Source of the DNA: Euclidia mi
Lineage: Eukaryota; Arthropoda; Insecta; Lepidoptera; Erebidae
Reading direction: 5' to 3'
Length of the DNA stretch: 64,000 nucleotides
Assembly: GCA_944739405.2 (NCBI GenBank)
Contig: OX123186.2
Location: forward strand, 14,501,552 to 14,565,551
In this document: positions 19,740 to 30,271 of the stretch, piece after piece
How the letters are laid out: each line of letters opens with the position of its first letter
How positions within the stretch are numbered: position 1 is the first letter of the stretch
The notes under the pieces: generated by a model
The model's input: the letters and a program-made list of their open reading frames with translations, nothing else
What the model was told of the DNA's origin: nothing
Databases searched by the model: none
Made by a program: the position numbers and the translations under genes

Positions 19740-22166
19740 CTACTCATACCACCTTAGTTCCTTCCAGAAAGCCATTAGTTGGCTGGTGTCGTTTAAAGCT
19801 TCACTCATGGTTCTGGGGTTGTTCAGCAGCTTTGCCCGTTGATCGCTCACACTTGCACAGTGCAGAATGACGTGAGCGGGTGTTTCTTCGGTTTCCATAC
19901 AGCCCCTGCACAGTGGGCTGTCCGTAACGCCTATGTTGAATAGGTGCTTGTTGGGTGGACAGTGGCCGGTTATTATGCCCGTCAGATGCTTTAGTGTTTT
20001 CCTATTAGAATGCAGCAGCTTGTGTGAGAGTCGCTTGTTCAAGCAGGGGATGGCATCTTTTGTTTGTCTGCATTCTTTTATGTTTGCCCACTGTTTTTCG
20101 TGTTCATGTGCGGTTCTCTCACGTAGCCACGTTTTGATTTGGCTTGCTGGTATCGGTACAATCGGCTCGGGTCCCATTATCATTGTGTCCGATCCTTGCC
20201 GTGCCAGTTGGTCTGCGGCGTCATTGCCTGCGGAGTTGCTGTGGCCTTTAATCCATTGCAGTGTAACCCGATTCTTCTCTGCTATCTTTTGCAGCTCTAG
20301 GTGGCATTCCATGATGAGGCCGCTGTTAAAGCAGTTGCTGCTGAGAGCTTGTAGTACAGAGGCACTGTCCGTGATAATGCGTATAGACAGGTCACTTACG
20401 TTCCTAGACGCGATTGCTGTTGCGGCTCTTGTTATCCCAACACACTCGGCTTGGAATATGGTGTTATGGGTGCCAAGGGATGTTGAGATGTTGATGTTTA
20501 AGTCATGGGAGAATACGCCCGCACCCGTCCCATACTTCGTTTTTGAGCCGTCTGTGTATATTCTGACTTCGTGTATACCAGAGCAGTCTTTGTGTTCCTC
20601 CTGCAATTGGATGCGATATTTTTTGTCAAAGACAAAAGTTTTAGGGATGAGATCGCAAGCGGCCTCTAGCATCGGGATCTCTTTGGTTAAGGTCCCTTTT
20701 AGGCGTGCGTGAGTAATTCGATCATCCTTTCTCCATAGCCCGAGCTTGTCTAGACGGATTGCTGCAGCGCCAGCTTCCTGCTGGATCATTAGGTGCAGCG
20801 GTCTTAGGTCCAGTAGTATCTCCAAGGCGGCTGTTGGGGTGCTCTTCATGCAGCCTGTTGTGGCCAAGCAGGCTAGGCGTTGAAGGCTCTGTAGCTTTTT
20901 TGTGATTGTGCTTAGTTGCGTGCGTGGCCACCACACTACTGCACCATACGTAAGCATGGGGCGTATAATGGCAGTGTAGATCCACAGGGTAATTGATGGT
21001 TTGAGACCCCATTTTTTGCCTGTGATTCTCCGACATTGCCAGAAGATTGTGCATGCTTTTGTTGTTTTTGTGCTGATGTGCTTGCCCCAGTTTAGCTTAT
21101 GGTCAAGTATTACGCCCAAGTACTTGACTTCATTCGATAGGGTAAGCTCCGTTCCAAAGAGTTTTGGTGTTTTGCACATATGGGTTTTCCTTTTGTTGGT
21201 GAAAAGTACTAGCTCCGTTTTGTTGGGGTTAACCGTCAGTTCATGTTGGTTGCACCATTCCTCCATGATCCTGATGGCTGCTTGCATCCGATTTCGGATC
21301 GTGTCTTCTGAGTCACCTTTGATCAGGATGGTGATGTCGTCTGCATAGCCGACCGTGAAGAATCGTCTGTCATTTAAGTTCCGTAACAGATCGTCCACCA
21401 CAATGTTCCACAACAGGGGTGAGAGTACACCTCCCTGTGGGCAGCCTTTTGCAACTATGCCCCTTGTGGTGGAGTTTACCGTGAATTGTATTGCCCTCTG
21501 TTTCAGCAGTTGATCAATCCAGCCACTAAGGGTTTGCTCAACTCCGAACTTTTCGAGGGCCCGGCTGATACTGTTGAACTTAGTTTTGTCGAAGGCACCT
21601 TCTATGTCAATTAAGGCCCCCAGTGTCATTAACTTGTTGGTGAGCGCTGTTTCAATGGTTCCCACAACGGAATGTAGCGCCGATTCAGTTGACCTGCAAC
21701 TTCTGTAGGCGTGTTGATGTGGGTGTAGTGGATTGCGCAGTAATGCGCCCTCACGGAGGTATCGGTCCGTAAGTCTCTCCAGGGTTTTCAATAAGAAGGA
21801 GGTCAAGCTGTTGGGTCTGTATGCTTTCGCTTGTGAGTAGTCAGTTTTGCCAGGTTTTGGGAGGAATATGACTTTAACTTCCCTCCACCTGCAAGGTATG
21901 TATCTGTGCGCTATTGAGGCCCTGTAGATGTCGAGCAGGTGCGGCACAATCGTTGTGCATCCCCAATTTAGGAATGCTGGTATGATTTCATCCAGGCCTG
22001 CGGATTTGAATGCCTGGAAGCTGTCTATTGCCCATATCAGCCGGTCTGTGGTGACCACATTTTCGGCTACCAGCCAGTCTGTTTGGGTCGGTGGTCTGTA
22101 GTCTGACTCGTCCCACAGACGGTCATTGGTTACTTCACAACCTGGGAAGTGAGTTTCAATTAGCAC
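19740..22166 (-). CDS. LINE ORF2, reverse transcriptase and RNase H
   Basis: 808 codons. RT lies at about 90-360: AYRPNSLTS, LIDIEGAFD (catalytic Asp), KGCPQGGVLSPLLWN and GYADDITIL with YADD at 274-277. A thumb and connection region with LTYGAVVWW follows. RNase H has the full D-E-D-D set: YTDGSKT (D539), AECVGIT (E574), IITDSAS (D600) and GNDAADQLA (D649). The C-terminus has a CxxC...H...C zinc-type motif (LCRGC, then PAHVILHC). It copies the element RNA at the nick made by the endonuclease. The Met at 22166 is only the first in frame. The natural ORF2 starts at 23356 and loses its frame just above this point. Confidence 0.93.
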   Translation of the reverse strand: MLIETHFPGCEVTNDRLWDESDYRPPTQTDWLVAENVVTTDRLIWAIDSFQAFKSAGLDEIIPAFLNWGCTTIVPHLLDIYRASIAHRYIPCRWREVKVIFLPKPGKTDYSQAKAYRPNSLTSFLLKTLERLTDRYLREGALLRNPLHPHQHAYRSCRSTESALHSVVGTIETALTNKLMTLGALIDIEGAFDKTKFNSISRALEKFGVEQTLSGWIDQLLKQRAIQFTVNSTTRGIVAKGCPQGGVLSPLLWNIVVDDLLRNLNDRRFFTVGYADDITILIKGDSEDTIRNRMQAAIRIMEEWCNQHELTVNPNKTELVLFTNKRKTHMCKTPKLFGTELTLSNEVKYLGVILDHKLNWGKHISTKTTKACTIFWQCRRITGKKWGLKPSITLWIYTAIIRPMLTYGAVVWWPRTQLSTITKKLQSLQRLACLATTGCMKSTPTAALEILLDLRPLHLMIQQEAGAAAIRLDKLGLWRKDDRITHARLKGTLTKEIPMLEAACDLIPKTFVFDKKYRIQLQEEHKDCSGIHEVRIYTDGSKTKYGTGAGVFSHDLNINISTSLGTHNTIFQAECVGITRAATAIASRNVSDLSIRIITDSASVLQALSSNCFNSGLIMECHLELQKIAEKNRVTLQWIKGHSNSAGNDAADQLARQGSDTMIMGPEPIVPIPASQIKTWLRERTAHEHEKQWANIKECRQTKDAIPCLNKRLSHKLLHSNRKTLKHLTGIITGHCPPNKHLFNIGVTDSPLCRGCMETEETPAHVILHCASVSDQRAKLLNNPRTMSEALNDTSQLMAFWKELRWYE

Positions 22167-23356
22167 TTGGCTAATTTCAGCGTAGTTGCGTAGGTTCCAT
22201 CTTGCTTTTTAATGGCGCCAAGGGTTTTGTTGCTGTCCTGAGACAAGATCTTTTTCACCCTGGCTGCTTCATTCGTGGTGTTTATACCACTGCAGAAACG
22301 CCGCCAGGACTCGCCTCTGCGGAATCTTATGCGTTTCTTGTAGTGTGACTGGGCTTCTTTGTATTTGAGCCAGTCTGCTTCCATTCTCGTGTTTTTAGCC
22401 CTGTTAAAGAGTTTCCTCAGGTTTTGCCTGAGTCGCTCTAGTTCTCTTCCCCACCACTGGGTTTTGCTAGACGACTTTGGGAGTGTGGGTGCACAGGCTT
22501 GCTGATAACTTGTTTGTATACATTCTGTTAGTAAGTTGGTGTTATGTTCTATGTTGTCAGTGCTGGTCGACATGTCCTTAAAATAGGATTTGTCTACCTG
22601 TGATACGAGAATCGTCTTGTATTTCGCGATGTTGGTTCTGCGAGGGTTGCGCCTAGGTTGTTGGACGTTCTCTTGCACTCGTATGTCATAGCAGATTCGT
22701 CTGTGGTCTGCGAAGGATGGCTCAGCGGACACATGCCAGTTTGTGACAAGTTCCGTGGCCCCATCCGATGCTAGCGTTATGTCTACTATGGTTTGATATC
22801 TGGAGCTAACAAAGGTGGGCTCCGAACCGTTGTTAACTACAGATAGATTTGTTGAAAAGATGTATTCAGTCAAGATCTCACCTCGTCTGTTTGCGTCGGG
22901 GCTTCCCCACAGCGGATGGTGCGCGTTTGCGTCCGCCGAGATGATTACCTGCCAGCCGTGGTCCTCGCAGTGCTGCACCAGCTCGGCCAGCTCTTTTGAT
23001 GGGATGTCCTCATCGCCAGGCATGTAGACCGAAGCTAGTACTAACATCTGTTTGTTGGGCCCTGTTTGGAGTCCTACGGCAGTGAGGTCTCTAGAACAGA
23101 AGTTGGTTAGCAACAGTGCTGGTATTGTTCGGGGAATGTATATGCATGTTCTCGGTTTAGTGACCGAGCAGTTGTGCTGTAGCTTACCTCCGATGTTGTT
23201 TAGACCACATATGTTGTCGCTTCTAATCCACGGCTCCTGGATTAGGGCTATTGTCTGTTGATTAACCTCCAGCAGCCTGCGTAGCGTAGCCGTTGCAATT
23301 TGTTTATGCTGGAGGTTAGTTTGTATGACTCTAGTCTGACGAAGAATCGAGGACAT
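22160..23356 (-). CDS. LINE ORF2 N-terminal part: APE-type endonuclease
   Basis: 398 codons, ending by frameshift. The endonuclease motifs are present: IQTNLQH (Asn), LIQEPW (Glu), ISADANAHHPLWG (Asp, Asn) and FADHRRI (Asp-His). After residue 280 comes the linker to RT (WWGRELERLR). The last residues (LKLAKC) are out of frame. The neighbouring frame gives EISQVLIETHFPG, leading into the RT part, so one base is missing near 22180. Its Met at 23356 overlaps the end of ORF1 by 26 bases. Confidence 0.92.
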   Translation of the reverse strand: MSSILRQTRVIQTNLQHKQIATATLRRLLEVNQQTIALIQEPWIRSDNICGLNNIGGKLQHNCSVTKPRTCIYIPRTIPALLLTNFCSRDLTAVGLQTGPNKQMLVLASVYMPGDEDIPSKELAELVQHCEDHGWQVIISADANAHHPLWGSPDANRRGEILTEYIFSTNLSVVNNGSEPTFVSSRYQTIVDITLASDGATELVTNWHVSAEPSFADHRRICYDIRVQENVQQPRRNPRRTNIAKYKTILVSQVDKSYFKDMSTSTDNIEHNTNLLTECIQTSYQQACAPTLPKSSSKTQWWGRELERLRQNLRKLFNRAKNTRMEADWLKYKEAQSHYKKRIRFRRGESWRRFCSGINTTNEAARVKKILSQDSNKTLGAIKKQDGTYATTLKLAKC

Positions 23357-24912
23357 TGCTGTCCATAGACTCCCCGTCAGACGAGTCGTGCTCGTCTTTT
23401 GCGTCCGTCGCAGCGGTGGGTTGTTGTATAGTCGCTGCGGGCGCCGGTGTAATACGGGCTATGCCCGAGGTGCTTGGGATGGCTGGTACAGCTCGTCCCG
23501 TTGTGTCCTTACCTTCACTCGGCGTCTCCTTGGGCCCTACAGCCGCCGAGCTCTCCCCCCCGCTGGAAGCGTGGAACATTACGTACACGCTGCCAGCGAA
23601 GAAGGAAACCCGACGGCCGCGTCCCGTGATCTTGGGGATCTCGGGTTCCGGGATGCCCAAGGTAAGGTACACGCCGTGCTCCTGCAAGGATGCGCCGTAC
23701 AATTGCCACGTTTGTACGGCGTACCAGGGGTTTTGGGCAATGAGGAGATGGTGGATCTTAGGTAGCTCCATGGTGATCGTCCTCGGCAGCCACAGCGCTG
23801 CGCGTACGCGCTTCGCTAAGTCTGACTGCCTGATGACCTGGTCCCCTCAATCGGCGATCTTAGTTTGGCTACTGCGTTTTTGAGCCACGTTAGTGAGTGT
23901 TCGTTCTCGCACCATAACTTCAGGACACCCTCCACTGCAAGAGGTTTGCCCCTAAAGGAAGGTGCGAGTGCCGGCCCATTATTCGGCGGTGTGGCGAAGG
24001 CAGTTTCAACTATACTCTCTTCAATTGAGAGTTCGAGCTGCCTCGCCTGTTCCACCATCAGGTTCGTGGTGGGGGTGGTAGCGATGGCTACCATCAGCTG
24101 CGAGTTTGTCGCGTCTGCGTAGCTCTTACCGCTCTTGGGTGTGGCGTCTGTTTTCGCCCGTTTCGACCCGGCGCTGGGTGGTGTAGAGTCCTCAGGGCGA
24201 TCCCTCTTCGTGCTTGGTGTCGGAGTGGGATGTCCTGGTGGCGCCGGATCGCGTCTTTTTGGGCCGCGTTTGTGGCGCGGCTCCTTGTTTCTACACGACG
24301 GCTGCGCAGCGTTACCAATCCCCACCGGAGGAGCGCGGCGGGGCGCCCCGGGAGCAGCCGTGGTTGGTGCGCCGCGCGCAGGCGGGAGTGCGCTGTCTGT
24401 TGTTACAGTCGCGCCTCCCGCCGTCAGCGGCGCAACACAACCGTCCGGCTGCGTCGTCCGGGGCGGAACGTCCGCTCCACCGGTCGAGGTTTGGTCGCCG
24501 CGCTGGTTGTTTTTACAGCCGTCGTGGTCGTAGTCGGGAGTGCGCTAGCCGATTTATTCGATGCGCTAACACCCGACTGTGTTGTTTGCTCACGTGAGCG
24601 TTTGTAACGGCGGTAGCGTTTACCGCCTCGTCTACGACTACCTGGATTCGCAGTCGACGCGGAGTCAACATCCGCCTTTTGGCGTGCGTTTGCTCGACGC
24701 GGAGCGATGTTCCAGGTAGTGGACGAAGTGTGGGTTGCATGGCGTTGGCCAGGTCGTGCAGATTTAATGTGTCTCTCTCTCGGCTTTGTGAAACATTGCC
24801 CCCCCCCAGAATACGTGGGGCAGCCTGCACACGATGGTGCAGAGAGGGATTCTCCAGCGTCACGGACGCTGGTACCCTCCTGGGGTACGATACTATTTTG
24901 TTTCACCTCCAT
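23331..24912 (-). pseudogene. LINE ORF1, DUF4780-like, frameshifted
   Basis: Three open pieces in three frames: 24912-24424 (162 codons, basic, with a RRRGGKRYRRYKR run), 24325-23816 (169 codons, Pro/Lys-rich, then VLKLWCENEHSLTWLKNAVA) and 23771-23331 (146 codons, starting ELPKIHHLLIAQNPWYAVQT). The last two look like one DUF4780-type domain cut by a frameshift near 23800. There is no CCHC zinc knuckle, unlike the ORF1 at 12.8 kb. It presumably binds the element RNA. It ends 26 bases inside ORF2. Confidence 0.8.
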
Positions 24913-24944
24913 GATAGTTTTTGTTGGTATGAGTCTGTGTTGAG

Positions 24945-25130
24945 TATGTGTTTGTGTATGTGTGTGAGTGTTTGAAGTGGTGTTTAGATGTGTGTGTGTG
25001 TGCGTCCATGTAAGAGTGTGTAGGTGTGTGTATGTGGGTTATTGTGCGTGTATAAGTGTGTGGGTATAGGTGAATGTGTCTGCTTGCGCGCGTGTTTTTG
25101 AGTGTGTCTGCACGCTGTATGTGTGTGGCG
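24945..25130. repeat. TG-rich microsatellite in LINE 5' UTR
   Basis: Imperfect GTGT run with scattered other bases, between the ORF1 start and the 5' end of the LINE. Perhaps a slippage expansion after insertion. Confidence 0.8.
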
Positions 25131-25359
25131 GCCGGAAGTTTTGGTTACGTCTGTTTCTTATGGAACCAGACCAACAACGGGCGGCAACCTCGGGAAGGAT
25201 AGTCCACCAGCCTTGTCCTAGGGATCTGCACGACCTGCGCTACACCTATGACCATTCGCCAAACTCTGCATCGGACGCTGATGCAGAGAGTAGAAGTAAG
25301 TCTAAGTCATTGATAAATAAAAGTGTGAGTTAGACCTACTTCCTGCCACAGCATGGATA

Positions 25360-26484
25360 TGGCCGTGGCAGTATGTAAAAAAATATTTATATTCATCACG
25401 TGTAATCGTAATTATTTAACAAAACATCTTATTTAACAAACCAGCACTGATCGATACGATTTTTTTTCTGTCTATAAGAATAAAGTAATGCTTCCTTGTA
25501 GAAAAATATTTATTATAATACGGTTTCATAATTTTCCGTCACAATTTTTTACGCATTTTATAAGAAATGTACTTTTGTCACGAGTATCATGAAACTATTT
25601 GATAGCAGTTTTGCTAAATTACAATACCTTATTCTATCTGCTCATCACTTTTTATTTTTTAAGTAGCAGAAACCAAAAGGTTAACCGTAATACTTATTAG
25701 GTACTAGTCTATTTCTTACTCATTAAAAGTTACTTTCATTAAACGGTTCTCACTGTGTGTAAAATGCACAAGCTTTGCGTAACATTCATAGAGTTATCTC
25801 GATTTGTTCGGGAGCCAATGATTCAGATCTATGAAGAATAATAATAAACAAAAATAAATGTGAATTTTCCAAATCGGCCCAGCCGTATCATTAATCAGAA
25901 ACACACATAGTAACAATGAACTGCCGAGCAAATATAAGCCGATTCCTGTGAATTCGGATAATAACGCTAATTTTAAGGTTTCCTTAATTTTAGGTTTTAT
26001 TCAAATATTGAGTAGTTTAGACCTTGAAAAAAACGGCAGTCGTTATGTATGTAAACCAATAACTATAAACCAAAAAAATATATAAGAAAATAAAATGTCA
26101 GAAAAATAAGGCATGACTTTGAGTTTGCTTCGGCCTTTCTTCTCAACAAATCATTTAGCTAAGAAAAGCCGGCATCATATAAATTTGGGTTATGACTTGA
26201 ATAAGTGTAAGTAAATGTTTATATTACCCAAATTGTGTTGCTAACCACATTCAAAGACTTACGCAACAAAATTTGAATATAGAATCCACGAGTAAGTACG
26301 ATACGTTCAAACAAAGTTGGTACTTACTTTGACAGGCTTATGATCCGAGATGTTGTTATAAAATTTCCAATGTTTTATTGAATCTGTAAAGTATTATAAT
26401 ACTCTACTATACTTTTAAGGCATAATAGGTTCCTTTAATTAAAACTGAGTGAATGAAGCAAGAGAGATAATTATGTCAGGATCA
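25360..26484. other. AT-rich, no gene seen
   Basis: No gene or clear repeat found. Confidence 0.5.
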
Positions 26485-26558
26485 TTGCAAATGGCGTTCC
26501 GTAGTCTCTGCCTACCCCTCCGGGAAACAGGCGTGAGTCTATGTATGTATGTATGCAT
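26485..26558 (+). repeat. SINE family B, 3' end only
   Basis: TCTGCCTACCCCTCCGGGAA, then CAGGCGTGAGTCTATGTATG and a TATG run. This is the 3' end shared with the copies at 45593-45819 and 50702-50970. Confidence 0.8.
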
Positions 26559-26689
26559 TTAAAACTGCTGCGCATGACAGTGTCCTGACAAGGTCTTATG
26601 AAAGAATACCTATTGGCAAATCATATTAATGCGTCCCTCACATTGTGGGCTAATCATTAAGCCCTTTGAACACTTACATCATCATACAT

Positions 26690-26842
26690 CATCGGCCCTG
26701 AATATAAACTGCCCCGCTGTTGGGGCACGGGCCTCTTCTCACTACGCACTGATCAAAAGTTTATTGGTACGTGCCGTGGATTTCAATTCGAGAGCCTTTG
26801 CAAAGCAGTCTGTCAGTCCGTCCACTAGGCCATAGCATTCAT
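26690..26842 (-). repeat. SINE fragment with tRNA-like head
   Basis: Starts CTGCCCCGCTGTTGGGGCAC, GGGCCTCTTCTCACTAC, and ends with a head like that of SINE family A (GTGCCGTGGATTTCAATTCG, GCAGTCTGTCAGTCCG, CCACTAGGC). The first part is the inverse of sequence at 63843-63945 (CCAACAGTAGGACG side). Much decayed. Confidence 0.6.
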
Positions 26843-27171
26843 AGCTTTCCATTTATAACAAAATATTCCACATTCAACGTCATGAATAGCTTTATGCCCT
26901 CTGCAATTTCTATAGTCCAATTCCTGAAATACATACCACATTATTTTACGTTTTGATAGTCATAATGCAAGGTACTTAACACTTGTTAGCTAATTAAGTC
27001 ACTGGACATTTGAGTTTGAATCTGAATTGCACTACAATTGTATGTACTTGCATTTATGTCGGAGCTTAGTGAAGAAGATTTGGGTCTTAATAGCATACCC
27101 CTACGGTCATTTTAATAATTAAACCTCATGTTATGTTTTGTACATAAATGTTAAAGGCTTTTGAATAAGTA

Positions 27172-27243
27172 TTTGCGCGCCGTGGATTGGACTTCAGAAT
27201 CTCTGCATGGCAATCCGTGTGTCCCAGTAGGCTATCGCTGCCT
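27172..27243 (-). repeat. SINE family A, tRNA-like head only
   Basis: TTGCGCGCCGTGGATTGG to TAGGCTATCGCTGCC matches the head of the full copies, with substitutions in the B box. No body or tail follows. Confidence 0.7.
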
Positions 27244-27324
27244 AGTTACCTGTTTAGTCCATAATTATGAATATAATATTATTATGGTCGTAGATGTAGA
27301 TAAATACACAATAAGTACATATTC

Positions 27325-27492
27325 CTGCCCCCGTGGTACAGTGGATAGCGTATGTTGATCTGGAGGTTCCAAGTTAGATTTGCGCAACGGGCAAATGTGC
27401 TACAGAGTTATTTCCGACAGAGTCTGGCAACATGACCAAACTCATAATTTGGCGAAATGTTGGTGAAATATAACACCTCTAGAGTCTATAAA
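27325..27492 (+). repeat. SINE family B, decayed copy
   Basis: GCCCCCGTGGTACAGTGGATAG head, GGCGAAATGTTGGTGAAATA and AACACCTCTAGAGTCTATAA match the family in order, with many changes. The B box is mutated. Confidence 0.6.
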
Positions 27493-27650
27493 ATAAATAT
27501 AACTACAAATTATGATGAATATACGTAATTAATACGCCCACGTGCTTGTATCGCCGCGTGGGCTGTTTATAGAAGCTATGAACTGGTCGAGATTGAATAG
27601 TTGACAAAATTCGTCGAAAGTATATGTTTTATTCATTGTCAGATTCAATC

Positions 27651-28015
27651 TATATATAAGGTGTAAAAATTAGCGAAATCTGAAATCGCATATTGTACCA
27701 ATTATCAAAACCATTTTTTTCTTGGGCACCATACCTGGGAAATTTCTGGTTCAGGAGATATTGAGGCTCAAAGTCACCATACTATTTCTCTAATTAGGTT
27801 CAAAATCGATGCATTTATCCTACCAATAATATATGTTCAATAGATATCCTATGACCCCATGGATAAGTAGGTATTTCTGACATCGCATGCGCGCACTGTT
27901 TAAAAATGTGTCTACTTGAAAAATTATTATTTTTGCTTAGTATGACTTAGCATGATGTCCAAAACGAGTAGATTTCAGCTTAGTGATGGGTCTTGTGACA
28001 CCCTGTATATTATAA
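27651..28015. repeat. possible MITE with imperfect ends
   Basis: The right end reads TGGGTCTTGTGACACCCTGTATA. Inverted, that gives TATACAGGGTGTCACAAG, to be compared with TATATAAGGTGTAAAAAT at the left. The match is weak, so the boundaries are tentative. Confidence 0.3.
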
Positions 28016-29607
28016 CGTCTCATATTTTTCTGGTAACATATTCACAATAGTAACACACAGCGACAAGGCAAGCTAAAAAGTTGCAGTACGATTTTAATAT
28101 CTACTTATTTCTAACAGTTCTTACACGATAAAAACGGCACAGAGGTCTAAGGCTAGCTTGACGCATTGCTGTATGTACAATGTTGAATACAATTCAATTT
28201 TATTTCGGTTTTCTAAAGTATCGTTGGTAAATAATTTAATAAAAGGTATTTTGTATTTTTTTGTATTTCAAAGGAACTGTGTTACGCATAGTACATTTAA
28301 CAATATTACAGTTTCACATTGCGTGGTTCCCTGCGGCTTTGATCGCTTATTGGGCAAGGGCTTCATTTTCGGTCCCTCGAGAGTGTCATTAGTATATAAT
28401 GTCAAATCAATCAGCGTAAAGTTTCTACCTTGGGAAAGAGAAGTATGATTAATTCATTATGCAATAAGGACGGAATTACGAAGGTTGCTCGGCGAAAATG
28501 GCTGCGTATATTCACCTATAAAGTTTTAATTGAATAAGGATCTTAACAACTATCTGATATTTCGTTATTTTTAGATAGTAGTCCGTAAGCTCTATAATAC
28601 GTGGGGTGAATCTAGACTGACTAAATATTGCGTGTGCTGTAAAATTTAAAAGTTTTAATAATTATACGTATACTAAGGTTCTTAAAATAAATATATAAAA
28701 TGAAGTCCCTTTTCTTCAGTCTGTAAGTATGAACGTGATATATTAAAAACTACGGAATGCAATTTTAGACGGCTTTCACCAATAGATAGGATCATTCCTA
28801 AGAAAGGTTTAGATATACTATTCACGCGGGGTAGAGCCGCAGACGAAGTATACAAAACAACAACTATTTTCATATAATATCATGCCTGTCGTATATTATG
28901 CAATAACAAAACTTACGAGTATGATATGGACACCGAGCTCTAAGGCCATCCTTCGATCACTACTGGAACAACGTAATAGATGATGATGATGAGTGCCAAT
29001 CAGAATACACAAAACAATATTAGAAATGTCGTGCACTATACACACTGTAGCTCGTAGTCACACTCCAACTCAAAACATTGGATAGATAGAACATCGAAGA
29101 CATTCAGAGATTTTAAAGCGTGTCAATGGGATGCTAATATTAACGAATAATTGTGCTGAATCGGACCGTAGCGTCGATTTGATATCGCTTAAAGAGATCA
29201 TCACCATAAACGACTGAGCACTGCCTTATTAAGTGTAAAATAAACTTAGTTCCTTATAGATTTTGTCGCAGTTCTCGTAGCGACGACGATAATATGTTTC
29301 CAGGTTTATTTTTAGCTTCTCGCTTTGAAGTACCTAAGCATCGGTTTGCTGTCTCAAGTCACTGAGCTTATTGTGTTGTAGTATTTTTATGGCATTATAG
29401 TTCTTGTTAGTTCCATTTTATTAGTTTTGTAAGTAGTTTCCATTATTCAATAATACAAGAACCTTAAATATGTATGTATATTTTGCCGTCTATCTGTACA
29501 TACAAAAATACATGTTCTGATTCTGAATGACATAATATGTAACATCACCGCAGAGCCTTATCCGAGCTACGGACATAATATTTGAGCTACGAATATAAGT
29601 TCCTTTT
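28016..29607. other. AT-rich, no gene seen
   Basis: No recognisable gene. A short GAT run at 28980-28993 after an AT-poorer patch may be the tail of an old retroposon. Open frames at 28158-28448 and 28682-28873 carry no domain I know. Confidence 0.45.
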
Positions 29608-30271
29608 TAGGGTTCCGTAGTCCACAAGGAACCCTTATAGTTTCGTCATGTCCGTCCGTCTGTCCGTCCGCAGCCTAGCTCAAAGACGCCTGGTGCTAGA
29701 AAGCTGATATTTGACATGAATATAGACATACGATATTGCAACATAACTGTAGAATAAAATGTAGGAAAATATTTTTTTTAGGGGTATCTCCCCTACATAT
29801 ATAGTGATATTGAATTTTTTTTTGGTTGAGTACCCCATTGTGTGGGGTATCATTGGATAGGTTTTAAAAAAATATTATTAGTTTGTTCAAATCATTTTTC
29901 GATCAAGTGATTGGTTTGTCAAATATCACGCTTTGAAGTGAAAAAAAATTTTAGACTCAAGTGTCCCCCCCCCTCTGCCGGCTAAACTATTAATTTGGAA
30001 GAGGTGAAAAAAATCACAAATGTAGTATATATAACGAATTTTAAAGGAAAACTATCACGGCTAAGTAGATATCAATAGTTTACGAGTAATCGTCGGTTAA
30101 CTTATAAATACCAATTTCTGTGAGCTTACATTGGGAGCGCTGGATTAATCTTAAAGATGCCCGTTTTTAGTCCCATGTGAAACAGAAGTTATTATCAATA
30201 ATGGCCATTATGGGCAACTACGGAACCCTACATTGCGCGTGGCCCGACACGCACTTGGCCGGTTTTTTTTT
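29608..30271 (+). repeat. interspersed repeat Z, copy 1
   Basis: Begins TAGGGTTCCGTAGTCC, has TCCGTCCGTCTGTCCGTCCG and AGAAAGCTGATATTTGACAT, and ends GCACTTGGCCGGTTTTTTTT. A second copy at 37156-37898 has the same beginning and end. Non-coding. The family is common in Lepidoptera from recall, class not certain. Confidence 0.8.

Larger units (their letters stand above)
19654..25346 (-). mobile_element. full-length I/Loa-type LINE with target duplication
   Basis: 5693 bp on the minus strand, between exact 13-bp copies of CACAGCATGGATA (19641-19653 and 25347-25359). Order in its own sense: about 430-bp 5' UTR with a TG-rich stretch, ORF1, ORF2 (endonuclease, RT, RNase H, zinc motif), a 3' UTR of about 70 bp, and a tail of TATAAC repeats at 19654-19668. 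RNase H after RT places it with the I/Loa group. It is much more GC-rich than its surroundings. ORF1 and the endonuclease-RT junction have frameshifts, but the RT-RNase H frame is open. Confidence 0.95.

Noticed and set aside
19933..20712. 259-codon plus-strand frame
   Set aside because: Antisense to the RT-RNase H frame of the I/Loa-type LINE. No domain.
23356..24607. Several plus-strand frames of 125-175 codons
   Set aside because: Antisense to LINE ORF1 in GC-rich sequence, where stop codons are rare.
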